Shown: positions 15,582 to 25,907, counted from the first letter of the stretch. The stretch: DNA of 64,000 nucleotides from VRUE01 sp963840565 (GCA_963840565.1 CAWIZH010000003.1:366251-430250), one strand, 5' to 3'. Notes: a model not told the origin generated them from the sequence alone. Program-made: numbers and translations.

Positions 15582-17144
15582 TCACAGACGGGCGTCGTCG
15601 TCCATTTGCTCTGCCTCATAGGTCTCCGGCACTGATCCATCGACACCAGCCGCGGCTGGGCGCAGTGAGCGAAGCTGGGTGGCCAGCACGCCCGGGCTGC
15701 GTAGGGTTGCGAGCCAGCGTCGCTCGCTCGAAGTGAAGAAACCCGTTGCGAGCAGGACCAGCGGGTAGAAGAGCCAGAGCACCGTGCGGGCGACGAGGCC
15801 CAGGAAACCCTCAGTTGGCAGCAATAGCTCCCCCAGGACGACGATTCCGCTGGCGACCGCGAGGACCCGGGCCAGGCGGGCCCATTCGTAGGGGACCGGG
15901 AAGAGGCGCTGGGTGAAGCTGTACATCAAGGCCAGCACGACGATGTAGGAGGCGACCAGGGCGATGCCGGCACCGACGATGCCGAGCGAGGGGACGAGGG
16001 CCAGGTTGAGCGCGATGTTGGCCGCCAGGGCCGCCGCGGTGGCGGGGAAGTTGAACTCGGTGCGGCCGGTCCTGCCGAGGATCACGACCAGGACCATGTA
16101 GAGGGCGTAAAGGGTGACGCCAGTGGCGACCAGGCCGATCGCCTTGTAGGAGCCGAAGAATTCAGGAGCAGCGAGCGCACGGACGATCCAGCGCGAGAGC
16201 AGCCAGAGGCCGGTGACGACGAAGGCGCAGACGGCGGTGAACAGGGTGACGACGGTGGCGTAGGTGCGACGGGCTTCGCCGTCGTCGCGGATCGAGTACG
16301 CGAGCGGTGGCCAGGCGAGCTGGAAGCCGCGAACGAGCACGTTGACGCCCTGGGCGAACTTGACCGCGATCGAGTAGAGGCCCGCCTCGGCAACACCGGC
16401 CACGTGGACGATGATGAGGCGGTCGACGAAATTGAGTCCGTAGAGCGAGAGCTCGGCCGGCATCGTCGGCAGGCCGAAGCGCAGCAAGCGGCGCAGCAAG
16501 GGCCGTTCGAAGCGCAGCGAGAGGCGGCGCCGATGGACCCAGATCAGGCCGACGACGAAGGCGGCGCCGCTGGCATAGCTGCCCAGCAGCAGGCCCTTGG
16601 CGCCCTCCCCCTTGCCTACGACGAGGACGACGGTGAGACCGATCGTCGCCAGCACGCTGAGCATCGTCGTCACGAAGTAGGCGCGGGCGCGCTCCTCGAG
16701 GCGGAAGAGGGTGAGCAGGAACTCGAACATCGTCAGCACCCAGAGCCCGCCGATCGAGATCCGCGCCAGCTCGGTCATCTGCCCCGCTTCGGCCGCGGTC
16801 TTGGGGTCGAGCAGCGCTTCGGCGATCGGGGTGGCGAACGGCAGCGCGAGGAGGCCGCCGATCGTGGCGAACCAGAAGAGCCCGGCGAAGGTGCTCTTGA
16901 CGACCGCCGCCGGGTCCTCGCCGTCCTTGTAGTAGAAGCGCAGCAGGGCCTCGATCAGGCCGAGCCGAACAAGAATGCTGGCGGAGACGACGGCGGCAAA
17001 CATCACTTCAGCGGCGCCGTAGTCGGTCGTGGTCAGGTAACGCGTGTAGAGCGGCAGCAGTGCGACCGCGATCAGCTTCGAGAAGATGCTCGCCGCCGTG
17101 TAGGCGGCGCCGGTCGTCGCTAGGCGGCGGAGGTATCCGGACAC
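15582..17144 (-). CDS. Polysaccharide flippase (Wzx/MATE-like)
   Basis: A 520-residue membrane protein with about 14 predicted transmembrane helices. It starts with GAAYTAASIFSKLIAVALLP and TRYLTTTDYGAAEV, the typical N-terminus of the oligosaccharide flippase family, and contains GLPTMPAELSLYGLNFVDRL. Wzx proteins flip undecaprenyl-linked repeat units to the outer face. It overlaps the ligase/polymerase gene by 25 bases (start 17144, that stop 17120), so they form one unit. The C-terminal 40 residues (SLRPAAAGVDGSVPETYE) are hydrophilic. Confidence 0.9.
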   Translation of the reverse strand: MSGYLRRLATTGAAYTAASIFSKLIAVALLPLYTRYLTTTDYGAAEVMFAAVVSASILVRLGLIEALLRFYYKDGEDPAAVVKSTFAGLFWFATIGGLLALPFATPIAEALLDPKTAAEAGQMTELARISIGGLWVLTMFEFLLTLFRLEERARAYFVTTMLSVLATIGLTVVLVVGKGEGAKGLLLGSYASGAAFVVGLIWVHRRRLSLRFERPLLRRLLRFGLPTMPAELSLYGLNFVDRLIIVHVAGVAEAGLYSIAVKFAQGVNVLVRGFQLAWPPLAYSIRDDGEARRTYATVVTLFTAVCAFVVTGLWLLSRWIVRALAAPEFFGSYKAIGLVATGVTLYALYMVLVVILGRTGRTEFNFPATAAALAANIALNLALVPSLGIVGAGIALVASYIVVLALMYSFTQRLFPVPYEWARLARVLAVASGIVVLGELLLPTEGFLGLVARTVLWLFYPLVLLATGFFTSSERRWLATLRSPGVLATQLRSLRPAAAGVDGSVPETYEAEQMDDDARL

Positions 17145-18775
17145 GGCTCGACCCTACGTTGCTGGGCGGCCGCGAGCGAAGCGCCCACAGCCAAAAGCAC
17201 CCAGGTAATCGGATCCTCGAAGAAACCCGCGTAGGCCATCGTGTGCACGAGCAAGGCGACGAAGGTTGCTAGGACGGCAGTGCGCGCTACGGATAGGCGC
17301 GCGGGTCCTGTCGTGGGGGGAGGGGGGCCTGCGGGCGGGCCACGGTCCGTCCTCGACCCCCCTCCCCCCACGCCACCCGCGCGAGTAGCCATGGTCCACA
17401 ACGCCACGACCACGAGTGCCGCGTAGACCAGCAGCCCAACCAAACCCTGCTCGGCAGCAACGGTGATCGGCTCGGTGTGCGAGACGGAAACGGGAGCTTT
17501 GTGCGTCTCTACGTGCTCGCGGTAGGCCTTCGGGAAGCTTCCCGATCCGTAGCCGTAGATCGGGCGCTGGGCAAATAGGTGAATTCCTCCGGAGACGAGA
17601 TTTGCTCTGCCGCTCGTGTCGATATTGAGGCGATCGAAGCTTGCCCTGCCGCCCGTCAGTAGAACCACCAATACACCGAGAACAGCGAAGGTGCCCACAG
17701 CGACGAGTGTCCAACGCAAGCTCCACTTCAGTGCAGCGAGGACAGCAAGCCCCGCCAGGAGCGCCACGAAGCTCGACTGCGAGAAGGTTGGGAACAGCCC
17801 CAACCAGAGCACGGCGACGAGGACCGTCAACAAGGCAAGGTCCCGACGCTCCCGTGCCCAGAGCAGTGCTGACATCGCCACCACCGCTACGAGTGCCAGG
17901 TATCGCCCATAGATGTTCGGGTCCCAAAACACCGAGTTGACCCGGAAATAAGTGTGGAATTCATTCGAGCGGATCACCTGGTCGTTCCAGAACAAGCTGC
18001 GGCTGAAGTACTCCACTGAGCCAATCACGACAAAGCAAACCGCCTCGACCGCAACCACCCAGAGGACCAAGGTAAGAAGCTTCCTGTCCCAGCTGACATC
18101 TCGAAGCAGCCCATACACCAGCGAGAACGGCACGAAGAAGAAGCAAACGTTCTGCAGCCCCTTGGAGAAATCGGGCGAGTAAAGAACCTGGAGTGCGTAC
18201 AGAAGGACGAACCCGGCAAGGACGTATGGCAGGAGCGTGGGGGGGTCGATCTGGGGGCGGCGTCCTGTTTTTCGCACAGCCGACTCCGCGAGAGACGACC
18301 GCCGCCCGGCGAAAAACCCAGCCCCCAGATCGACCCCCCCACGCTCCTGCCACTCGCCGACCACCACAGAGAGGACCCCCCCAGCAATCACCAGGTAAAG
18401 CGGCACCAAGAGGTTCGCCGTGTCACCCCCCGCATGCAGAGGCACCCGAAACGGCAGCGCGAAGACGATCGCGAGGGGCAACAGAATCGGCCAGCGCCTG
18501 AAGACGTACGCCAGGGCCAGCGTCGCCACGACCCCGAGCACACCAAGCGCAATCAACCGCGACGTGTGCTCGCGCAAGTCGACGATCTGGTGGGAGTGCC
18601 ACTGGTCGCCGAGGATCAGGGCCGGAAAGAGAGCCAGTGCCGCCAGCATCGCGATCGAGCGCAGGCGTCCTGGCGGGAGCAGGATCGTCCCGGCCGATGC
18701 GGCAGCCGCGAGGAGGATGCCGAGCGCAGCGAGGAAGTCGCTCAACCTTTGCTCCCGAGGACTTTTGGCTGACAA
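17120..18775 (-). CDS. O-antigen ligase/polymerase-like membrane protein (Wzy/WaaL family)
   Basis: A 551-residue protein with 11-12 predicted membrane helices and a large outer loop near residues 375-445 containing IHLFAQRPIYGYGSGSFPKAY and SHTEPITVAAEQGLVG, the Wzy_C/WaaL signature (GxGxGxF, then H.....L.E.G..G). It polymerises or ligates undecaprenyl-linked glycans outside the membrane. Two hydrophilic insertions are unusual: about residues 142-182 (GRRSSLAESAVRKTGRR region) and about 465-494 (GGVGGGGSRTDRGPPAGPPP). They coincide exactly with structured repeats B3 and B1, so they appear to be in-frame insertions into loops between helices. Confidence 0.88.
   Translation of the reverse strand: MSAKSPREQRLSDFLAALGILLAAAASAGTILLPPGRLRSIAMLAALALFPALILGDQWHSHQIVDLREHTSRLIALGVLGVVATLALAYVFRRWPILLPLAIVFALPFRVPLHAGGDTANLLVPLYLVIAGGVLSVVVGEWQERGGVDLGAGFFAGRRSSLAESAVRKTGRRPQIDPPTLLPYVLAGFVLLYALQVLYSPDFSKGLQNVCFFFVPFSLVYGLLRDVSWDRKLLTLVLWVVAVEAVCFVVIGSVEYFSRSLFWNDQVIRSNEFHTYFRVNSVFWDPNIYGRYLALVAVVAMSALLWARERRDLALLTVLVAVLWLGLFPTFSQSSFVALLAGLAVLAALKWSLRWTLVAVGTFAVLGVLVVLLTGGRASFDRLNIDTSGRANLVSGGIHLFAQRPIYGYGSGSFPKAYREHVETHKAPVSVSHTEPITVAAEQGLVGLLVYAALVVVALWTMATRAGGVGGGGSRTDRGPPAGPPPPTTGPARLSVARTAVLATFVALLVHTMAYAGFFEDPITWVLLAVGASLAAAQQRRVEPCPDTSAA
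17298..17383 (+). repeat. Structured repeat B1, inside ligase gene
   Basis: Outer stem CGCGCGGG (17298-17305) against CCCGCGCG (17376-17383). Left internal loop TCCTGTC (17306-17312), right internal loop GCCA (17372-17375). Perfect 15-bp inner stem 17313-17327 against 17357-17371. Terminal loop 17328-17356 begins CCTGCGGGCG and ends CGTCCTCGA. Copy B2 at 49046 has the same loops and different stems. It is translated within the ligase gene on the other strand. Confidence 0.88.
18228..18351 (+). repeat. Structured repeat B3 (divergent), inside ligase gene
   Basis: A perfect 31-bp outer stem (18228-18258 against 18321-18351). Left internal loop GGCGTCCTG (18259-18267), inner stem TTTTTCGC (18268-18275) against GCGAAAAA (18309-18316), right internal loop CCCA (18317-18320). 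The architecture and the TCCTG/CCA loops resemble family B, but the terminal loop is different, so membership is tentative. It encodes about 41 hydrophilic residues in the ligase-like protein. Confidence 0.75.
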
Positions 18776-19227
18776 TCGCCGGCGGGGTTGCGCTTTGCCC
18801 GGTGCAACCGAATCGTCCCCGGCGGCACCAACACCCTTTCTTGCCCCAGCAGTTTCACCCGCAGCTTGTAGCGGCCAGGAGGTGCGATGCCGTCACCGCG
18901 GGTGCGACCGTCCCAGTAGAAGGTGTGGAAGTGGTAGCGCTTGAGGTAGGTGTCGCGGGCGAGGGTGACGATCAGCTTGCCACCCGGCTTCACCACCTGG
19001 ACGGTGCCGCGGTCGGACTGGGTCGTGCGGAAGCGGATCCGCGCCCGGTCAAAGCGGCAGTCGCCGTTGGGAGTGAACGAGCGGCTGGTCGGCGTGCCGA
19101 AGGTGACGCGGTCGAGGACGAGGGGGTCGCGCTTCAGCCGCTGCGACCAGGCGAAGGCGGCGACTGTGGCAAAGACCAGAAGGGCAAAGACCAGGGCGGC
19201 CCAGGCCTCACCCCGAGGTCTGGGCAT
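18742..19227 (-). CDS. Membrane-anchored protein with FlgD-like Ig domain
   Basis: A 161-residue protein: one N-terminal membrane segment (AALVFALLVFATVAAFAW) and an extracytoplasmic beta-rich domain. SFTPNGDCRFDRARIRF near residue 50 and GDGIAPPGRYKLRVKLLG near 115 are characteristic of FlgD-type Ig-like repeats found in envelope proteins. I recognise no enzymatic motif. It overlaps the ligase gene by 34 bases and the LytR_C gene by 20, so it belongs to the polysaccharide transcription unit and may scaffold the assembly complex. Confidence 0.7.
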   Translation of the reverse strand: MPRPRGEAWAALVFALLVFATVAAFAWSQRLKRDPLVLDRVTFGTPTSRSFTPNGDCRFDRARIRFRTTQSDRGTVQVVKPGGKLIVTLARDTYLKRYHFHTFYWDGRTRGDGIAPPGRYKLRVKLLGQERVLVPPGTIRLHRAKRNPAGDCQPKVLGSKG

Positions 19228-19978
19228 TGTCCTCGCCGACGATCACCGCGACCGGCGCGCCGCCCGAGACCGAGGCGATGTCGGAGCTCATCAGTCGCAC
19301 ATCCGAGATCCCCAGCACGGCGGCGACGCGACGCGCCTCGGGCGCGTGACCGCGCCTGAACATGACGACGCTGTTGGTGAAGCTGGTGGCGCTGTTGGTC
19401 ACCGCGCCGAGCTGGAAGCCCTTGCGCTCGACCTTGTCGCCGTAGGTGCCGGCGAGGCCCGTGACCGCGGTCCCGTTCAGCACCGAGACTTCGATTTCGC
19501 TCGGCTTCAGCGCCTTCGCGCTCTTGCCGTGGCCGTCCTTGCCGTCAGCGCTGTCGGACCCCTGGGTGACGGCGTAGGCGACGCCGCCGGCGACGAGCAC
19601 GAGGACGACGAAGATCGCGACCAGCCAGCGCGGCTCGGCCAGGCGCGAGCCGAAGCCCGAGAACGCCTCGCTGAGGCGCTCGCGCCGGGTCAGTTCCGGC
19701 AGGCCGGCGTCGCGCCGCCGGCGTCGCTCCTCGCGCTGGTCGAGCGCCTCGCGCTCGGATGTCTTCGATTCCTCCAGCTCACGCAGCTCCTCGGCGCGTT
19801 TGGCGGCGACGACGGAGGTCGACTCCTTGCGCTCGGCATCGCGCTCGGGCGCCGAGCCGGCCCACTCGCGCAGGCGACGAATGTCGCGCGCCTGGGAGAA
19901 GGCGAGCATGGCAAGCAGGGCAAGGCCGATGAACGCAGCCAGGCCTGCAAAGGCGCCGATTTGTTCGAGCAGCTGCAC
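19208..19978 (-). CDS. LytR C-terminal domain protein
   Basis: A 256-residue protein with an N-terminal hydrophobic segment (AGLAAFIGLALLAMLAFS), a long charged helical stretch (about 30-105, many Glu/Arg), a second membrane helix (WLVAIFVVLVLVAGGVAYAV, about 115-134) and a C-terminal LytR_C domain: VSVLNGTAVTGLAGTYGDKV, VVMFRRGHAPEARRVAAVLG. LytR_C often follows LCP domains that attach glycopolymers to peptidoglycan; here the LCP catalytic domain is absent, so a role in binding or regulation is more likely. The locus context fits polymer attachment. Confidence 0.82.
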   Translation of the reverse strand: MQLLEQIGAFAGLAAFIGLALLAMLAFSQARDIRRLREWAGSAPERDAERKESTSVVAAKRAEELRELEESKTSEREALDQREERRRRRDAGLPELTRRERLSEAFSGFGSRLAEPRWLVAIFVVLVLVAGGVAYAVTQGSDSADGKDGHGKSAKALKPSEIEVSVLNGTAVTGLAGTYGDKVERKGFQLGAVTNSATSFTNSVVMFRRGHAPEARRVAAVLGISDVRLMSSDIASVSGGAPVAVIVGEDNAQTSG

Positions 19979-19996
19979 GGAGGGGGCTGCGAGAGG

Positions 19997-21883
19997 CTAC
20001 TTGTCGTGGAGGACTGCCGCCGCGTCGCCACCCGGCGCGGTGATCATCTCGACCACGCGCTGGGCCAGGTTGGCCTCGTCACCGGCCAGCACCAGGTGCT
20101 CGAGCGAGTTCAGCGTCGCCTCGATCCACTCGGGGTCGAGCGGCGTCTCGCGCACGGCTCGCTGGATCCGCCTCGCCGCGGTCGGCTGCGCGCTCTCGGC
20201 GAAGCCAAGCAGCTCCTCGTGCAGCTTCTCCCCCGCCCGCGGCTTGGTGAACTCGATCGCGATGTCGGTTTCCGGCTCGTAGCCGGCGAGGCGGATCATG
20301 TTGTGGGCGAGGTCGACGATCCGCACCGGCTCGCCCATGTCGAGGACGAAGACCTCACCCTTGCCGGCGCCGATGTCGCCCGCCCGGATCACCATCTGCA
20401 CCGCCTCGGGGATCGTCATGAAGTAGCGCGTCATCTCCGGATGGGTGACCGTGACCGGGCCGCCGCGCTCGATCTGGCTGCGGAAGATCGGCACGACGCT
20501 GCCCGAGGAAGCGAGCACGTTGCCGAAGCGGACGCTGGCGAAGCGGGTGCCGGGATGCTTGTTGCCGGCCGCCTCGACGATCCACTCGGCCATCGCCTTC
20601 GAGGCGCCCATCACCGTTTTCGGGTTGACCGCCTTGTCGGTGGAGATCAGGACGAAGCGCTCGACCTCGGAGGCGGCGGCGGTCTCGGCCGTGATCCGGG
20701 TCGCGATCGCGTTGTTGCGCACCGCCTCCAGCGGATTGGCCTCCATCAGCGGCACGTGCTTGTAGGCGGCGGCGTGGAAGACGACGCTGGGCTTGAAGCG
20801 CTGCATCACCTCCAGCATCCGGCTCGGCTCCTTGCAATCGGCGAGCACCGCCTCGACGTTGGTGAAGTGATGCTCGTCGACCATTTCGCGGTCGATCTGG
20901 AAGAGGTTGTCCTCGGCGTGGTCGAGCATCACCAGCAGCCGCGGTTTGACCTGGGCGATCTGACGGCAGAGCTCGGAGCCGATCGAGCCGCCGGCGCCGG
21001 TGACGAGGACGATGCGGTCGCGCAGGTAGGCGCCGACGCGGTCGAGCTCGCGCACGATCGGGTCGCGGCCGAGCACGTCCTCGACCCGCACCTCGCGCAG
21101 CTGCTTGTTGAGCTGGACGCCGCCGCGCAGCAGCTCGAACACGGTAGGCAGCGTGCGCACGCGGATCTCGCGATCGCGGCAGGCGGCGACGACTTTGGCG
21201 CGCAGCGTCCCGGGTGCCGAGGGGATCGCGATCACGACCTCGTCGGGCTGGGTCTCGTCGAGTATTTCGACGATCTGCTTGGTCGAGCCGAGCACCTTCA
21301 GGCCCAGCATCCGCATCCCGCGCTTGCGCGGGTCGTCGTCGACGAAGCCGATCGCGGTGGCGCCGAGGGCGGGGTTGAGCTGCAGCTCGCGGACCACCAT
21401 CTGGCCGCCCGAGCCGGCGCCGATCACCAGCACCTCGTGCTTGGGCACGCGGCCGGAACGCGAGGGCCGCTCGACGATCAGCCGCACCGCCAGGCGGGCG
21501 CCGGCGATCAACATCAGGGTGAGGATGAAGTCCATCACCGCGACCGAGCGCGGCAGGTTGTGGGCGAAGGGCCGCAGCACGGTGAAGGCGACGACCAGGA
21601 TCGCGCTGGAGACGGTGACGGCGCGGACGATCAGGAGGAAGTCGCGGCCGCTGACGTAGCGCCACCACTTTTGGTAGAGCCCGAAGGCGGAGAAGACGAC
21701 CAGCTTGCCGACGACGACGAAGCCGACCGATTGCGCGAAAAGGATCCAGTAGCGGTGCGGCAGACCGCTCTGGTCGAGGAAACGCAGCCGGAACGCCAGA
21801 TAGAAGGAAAGCGCGACGAGGGCGCCGTCGGCGGCCATCTGGAGAACCCGGTTGCGATAGACGGGATGGTTCAACCGGTGCAT
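19997..21883 (-). CDS. UDP-sugar 4,6-dehydratase (CapD/WbpM/PglF family)
   Basis: A 628-residue membrane enzyme. Four N-terminal helices (VALSFYLAFRLRFL and following), a CoA-binding-like Rossmann domain (VLVIGAGSGGQMVV), then a second Rossmann domain (VLVTGAGGSIGSELCRQIA, about 285) with the short-chain dehydrogenase region TDKAVNPKTVMGASKAMAE, where Met replaces the usual Tyr as in this family. It makes a 4-keto-6-deoxy UDP-sugar, usually from UDP-GlcNAc, the entry to deoxy-amino sugars. It is first in the leftward polysaccharide unit; a -10-like TAAACT (21902-21897) lies 13 bases upstream of its ATG. Confidence 0.92.
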   Translation of the reverse strand: MHRLNHPVYRNRVLQMAADGALVALSFYLAFRLRFLDQSGLPHRYWILFAQSVGFVVVGKLVVFSAFGLYQKWWRYVSGRDFLLIVRAVTVSSAILVVAFTVLRPFAHNLPRSVAVMDFILTLMLIAGARLAVRLIVERPSRSGRVPKHEVLVIGAGSGGQMVVRELQLNPALGATAIGFVDDDPRKRGMRMLGLKVLGSTKQIVEILDETQPDEVVIAIPSAPGTLRAKVVAACRDREIRVRTLPTVFELLRGGVQLNKQLREVRVEDVLGRDPIVRELDRVGAYLRDRIVLVTGAGGSIGSELCRQIAQVKPRLLVMLDHAEDNLFQIDREMVDEHHFTNVEAVLADCKEPSRMLEVMQRFKPSVVFHAAAYKHVPLMEANPLEAVRNNAIATRITAETAAASEVERFVLISTDKAVNPKTVMGASKAMAEWIVEAAGNKHPGTRFASVRFGNVLASSGSVVPIFRSQIERGGPVTVTHPEMTRYFMTIPEAVQMVIRAGDIGAGKGEVFVLDMGEPVRIVDLAHNMIRLAGYEPETDIAIEFTKPRAGEKLHEELLGFAESAQPTAARRIQRAVRETPLDPEWIEATLNSLEHLVLAGDEANLAQRVVEMITAPGGDAAAVLHDK

Positions 21884-21970
21884 AGGAGGCTGGCCGAGTT
21901 TAGTCGCTGAGAGGCCGGGTGTCGCAGTTTGGAGGGCGTTTGAACTCCTCTACCCGGCTCTACCCCTACG

Positions 21971-22657
21971 ATGTGCGCGCCGATGCCGCACGCGCTCCTC
22001 TACGCCGACCTCACCGGCCCGATCGTCGATTTCTGCGTCAACGTGATCAACGACACGGGGCTGGCCGGTGTCTTCCTGCTGATGGCGGCGGGCAGCGCCT
22101 GCATCCCGATCCCGAGTGAGGCGGTGATGCTGTTCGCCGGCTTCAACGTCTCCAACGGCGACCAGACGCTGCTCGGGGTCGCCCTGGCCGGGCTGGCCGG
22201 GAACATGGTCGGTTCCTGGCTGACCTACGCAATCGGCTACTACGGCCGCATCGACCTACTCGAGCGCAACAAGCTGATCCACATCAGCCCGGCACGGCTG
22301 GCCTGGGTCGACGGCTGGTTCAAGCGCCACGGCGATGCCACCGTCTTCTTCGCCCGCCTGCTGCCGCTGGTGCGCGCTTTCATCTCGCTGCCCGCCGGCC
22401 TCGCCAAGATGCCGTTCTGGCGCTTCACCTGGCTGACCGCGCTCGGCTCGCTGCCCTGGGTGATCGGCTTTGCCCTGATCGGGCGCGCCGTCGGCGACAA
22501 CTGGGAACAGTGGCGCCACCACCTCCAGGTGCTGGACTACCTCGTCGTCGCCGCGATCATCGGCCTCGTCGCCTACGCGATCGTCAAGCGGCGCGGTGGC
22601 GGTTCCGGCGACAAAGGCACGGCGGTCGAGCCGGCCGGCGACTCCAGCGGAGCTTGA
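21971..22657 (+). CDS. DedA family membrane protein
   Basis: A 228-residue integral membrane protein of the DedA/VTT family, now linked to undecaprenyl-phosphate or phospholipid translocation. Motifs: SACIPIPSEAVMLFAGF, the glycine-rich re-entrant GLAGNMVGSWLTYAIGYYGR, and FFARLLPLVRAFISLPAGLA with the conserved arginines. Its stop overlaps the start of uppP by 4 bases, matching a joint role in undecaprenyl-phosphate recycling. ATG 21971 and ATG 21983 (MPHALLY) are both possible starts; TTGAAC at 21940 may be the -35. Confidence 0.9.
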   Translation: MCAPMPHALLYADLTGPIVDFCVNVINDTGLAGVFLLMAAGSACIPIPSEAVMLFAGFNVSNGDQTLLGVALAGLAGNMVGSWLTYAIGYYGRIDLLERNKLIHISPARLAWVDGWFKRHGDATVFFARLLPLVRAFISLPAGLAKMPFWRFTWLTALGSLPWVIGFALIGRAVGDNWEQWRHHLQVLDYLVVAAIIGLVAYAIVKRRGGGSGDKGTAVEPAGDSSGA

Positions 22658-23463
22658 GCACCCCGGCTGACGGCGGGATCCCGGCGAAGCGCGCGATCGC
22701 GCTCGGCATCGTGCAGGGCCCGGCGGAGCTGCTGCCCGTCTCCAGCTCCGCCCACATCGTCCTCATCCCCTGGCTCGCCGGCTGGGACTGGGACGCGGTA
22801 GACCCGGAGGTGCGCAAGAGCTTCGAGGTGGCGCTGCATGCCGGCGCCGCGGCGGCGCTGCTGGTCGGCCAGCGCAAGCTGATCGCCGAAGAGCTGCGCG
22901 CCTTCGACGCCCGCGGCGCCGTCGTGCTCGCCCTCTCTTTCTTGCCGGCCGCCTTGGTCGGCTACAAGTTCGAGCGGCCGATTGAGCGTCGCCTGGGGGG
23001 ACCGCGGGCGACCGCCTACGGCCTGCTTGCCGGCGCCGCGGCGATGCTCGCCGGCGATACCCGGCCGCAGCTGCGCGGCCGGGGTGAGGCGGGGGCCGCC
23101 GACGGGCTCGCGCTCGGCGTCGCCCAGGCGGCCGCGCTCGCCCCCGGCGTCTCGCGCAACGGCATCACCCTCGCGGCGGCCCGCTGGCGGCGCTTCTCAC
23201 GCGACCAGGCGAACCTGCTCTCGCGCACGATCGCGCTGCCGATCATCGTCGGCGCAACCGCGCTGAAGGGCGTCCGCCTCAGCCATCGCGGCGTCCCGCC
23301 CGAGCTGCGCCGCTCGATGGCGATCGGCATCGGCGCATCTTTCGCCTCGACCCTCGCCTCCCAACGCCTGATCGGCCTGGTCGAGCGCGATCGGGCGCTC
23401 TGGCCCTACGCGGCCTATAGAGCGGGATTGGCCGCTGCGGTTCTGGTTCGTCTCGCGCGTTAG
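22654..23463 (+). CDS. uppP: Undecaprenyl-diphosphate phosphatase
   Basis: A 269-residue integral membrane phosphatase that converts undecaprenyl diphosphate to the monophosphate carrier for peptidoglycan and polysaccharide assembly. The catalytic motifs are QGPAELLPVSSSAH near the N-terminus and ALAPGVSRNG in the C-terminal half. The length is normal. The start is TTG 22654, which overlaps the dedA TGA (TTGA) and indicates translational coupling; an open frame upstream is only antisense-frame noise. Membership in a dedA-uppP pair upstream of the polysaccharide locus fits carrier recycling. Confidence 0.92.
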   Translation: MSTPADGGIPAKRAIALGIVQGPAELLPVSSSAHIVLIPWLAGWDWDAVDPEVRKSFEVALHAGAAAALLVGQRKLIAEELRAFDARGAVVLALSFLPAALVGYKFERPIERRLGGPRATAYGLLAGAAAMLAGDTRPQLRGRGEAGAADGLALGVAQAAALAPGVSRNGITLAAARWRRFSRDQANLLSRTIALPIIVGATALKGVRLSHRGVPPELRRSMAIGIGASFASTLASQRLIGLVERDRALWPYAAYRAGLAAAVLVRLAR

Positions 23464-23551
23464 CTATTCCAAGATTTGGATGAACTTGGAATAGATTTGG
23501 AAATTGGCTACTCTATTCCAAGATTTGGATGAACTTGGAATAGATTTGGAA
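23464..23551 (+). promoter_or_regulatory. Tandem 39-bp repeat operator before fic gene
   Basis: Two perfect 39-bp direct repeats (23464-23502 and 23513-23551) separated by 10 bases. Each contains the inverted repeat TATTCCAAG-N11-CTTGGAATA, so four half-sites lie in 88 bp. The region is strongly AT-rich in a GC-rich window and ends 5 bases before the Fic ATG, so it must overlap the promoter. It is best read as a double operator, perhaps bound by the winged helix of the Fic protein itself. Confidence 0.8.
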
Positions 23552-23556
23552 TGTAG

Positions 23557-24896
23557 ATGTACATAGCCAAAGCGCCTGCATACGCGAGTCTGGTGGCCAA
23601 ACTTGGCGGTGACGCAGCCGCGCGAGCACTCCGCACAGTGCGGGAAGAGCCGGAAAGCGACCGCTACCTCCACTGGGACAAGCTCCAGCGTCTAGAGCCG
23701 CCGGGCGGGCTGAGCAACGAGGAATGGTGGCTTGGGATCAAGACGGGCAGGCTTGCGGAAGCTCGACTTCTACCGTTGCGGGACACCGGCGGGACGCAAT
23801 TTCGCTTCGGCCTCCCGGACCTCGTACTGAGGAGCCTTCACGGCATCGATCAACGGGCGAGCGGGGCGGTCGCGATGGAAGAGGTCGTGATGTCGGAAAA
23901 ACAAGCCGGGCAAAGATTCTTGGTCAACTCGCTGATGGAGGAGGCGATCAGATCCAGCCAGTTGGAGGGGGCGACGACCTCACGGCGTGTCGCCAAGGAG
24001 ATGCTGAGGACGGGACGCCGGCCGAGGAATCGCGGGGAGCGAATGATCGTCAACAACTACCGAGCACTGCAGTTCGTGCGGGAGGAGATGGGACCAACCC
24101 TCAGTCTCGATGCGATCCTCGAGCTGCACAGGATCGTCACCGACGGCACCCTCGACGACCCGTCGGCGGCGGGTCGGCTGCAGCGGCCGGACGAGCAGCG
24201 AGTTGCCGTCTTCAATCGCGATGGAGACGAGCGGGCAGTTCACGTTCCACCTCCCGCCGAGGAGCTGCCGGAGCGGATGCGCCGCCTCTGCGACTTCGCC
24301 AACGAGCGCGGCGACAGCAGCCGGTTCATCCACCCGGTCGTGCAGGCGATCCTGCTTCATTTCTGGCTCGCCTATGACCATCCGTTCGAGGACGGGAACG
24401 GCCGAACGGCACGAATTCTCTTTTCGTGGCTGATGCAGCAGCGGGGCTATTGGCTGATCGAGTACCTGCCGATCTCTCCGGTCATCCGCGAAGCGCCGGC
24501 GAAGTACGGGCGGGCGTTCATGGAGTCCGAGAGCGATGAAGGCGATGCGACCTACTTCCTGGTTCACCAGCTTGACGTGATCGAAAAGTCGCTCGACAAG
24601 CACAACGCCTATATCCAGCGCAAGATCAGTGAGGTCCGTGACGTGGAGCGGCTGCTTCAGGACGCGGATGGGCTCAACTACCGCCAGCTCGCGCTACTTA
24701 CCGATGCCGTGCGGAATCCGGATGGCACCTACACCTTCGGCAGCCACGCGGCGAGCCACCGGGTGACCCACGAGACGGCCCGCACCGATCTGTCGGGTCT
24801 GACCAAGCGTGGCCTTCTCCTCCGGCGCAGCAGAGGTCGGGGCTATGTCTTCGAGCCTGTTCCTGATCTGGTGGCGAGCCTGAAAGAATCACCCGG

Positions 24897-24900
<4 letters not shown>
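23557..24900 (+). CDS. Fic-family protein with C-terminal winged helix
   Basis: A 447-residue Fic protein. The AMP-transfer motif HPFEDGNGR is near residue 273, preceded by the helix FIHPVVQAILLHFWLAYD. The inhibitory motif S-x-x-x-E-G (SSQLEG, about residues 132-137) lies N-terminal to the Fic core, making this a self-inhibited class II enzyme. The last 70 residues (LNYRQLALLTDAV ... YTFGSHAASHRVTHETARTD ... GYVFEPVPDL) form a winged HTH typical of Fic/DUF4172-like proteins. It probably AMPylates a target protein and represses its own promoter through the tandem repeats just upstream. The 3' end overlaps purM by 4 bases. The AT-rich upstream DNA suggests acquisition. Confidence 0.9.

Positions 24901-25907
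<1,007 letters not shown>

Noticed and set aside
18950..21910. 986-codon plus-strand open frame
   Set aside because: Shadow of the CapD-type dehydratase and LytR_C genes; no recognisable domain.
23464..23551. Possible CRISPR array
   Set aside because: Only two copies of a 39-bp unit separated by 10 bases, each internally palindromic and directly before a gene; fits an operator, not spacers and repeats. No cas genes in the window.
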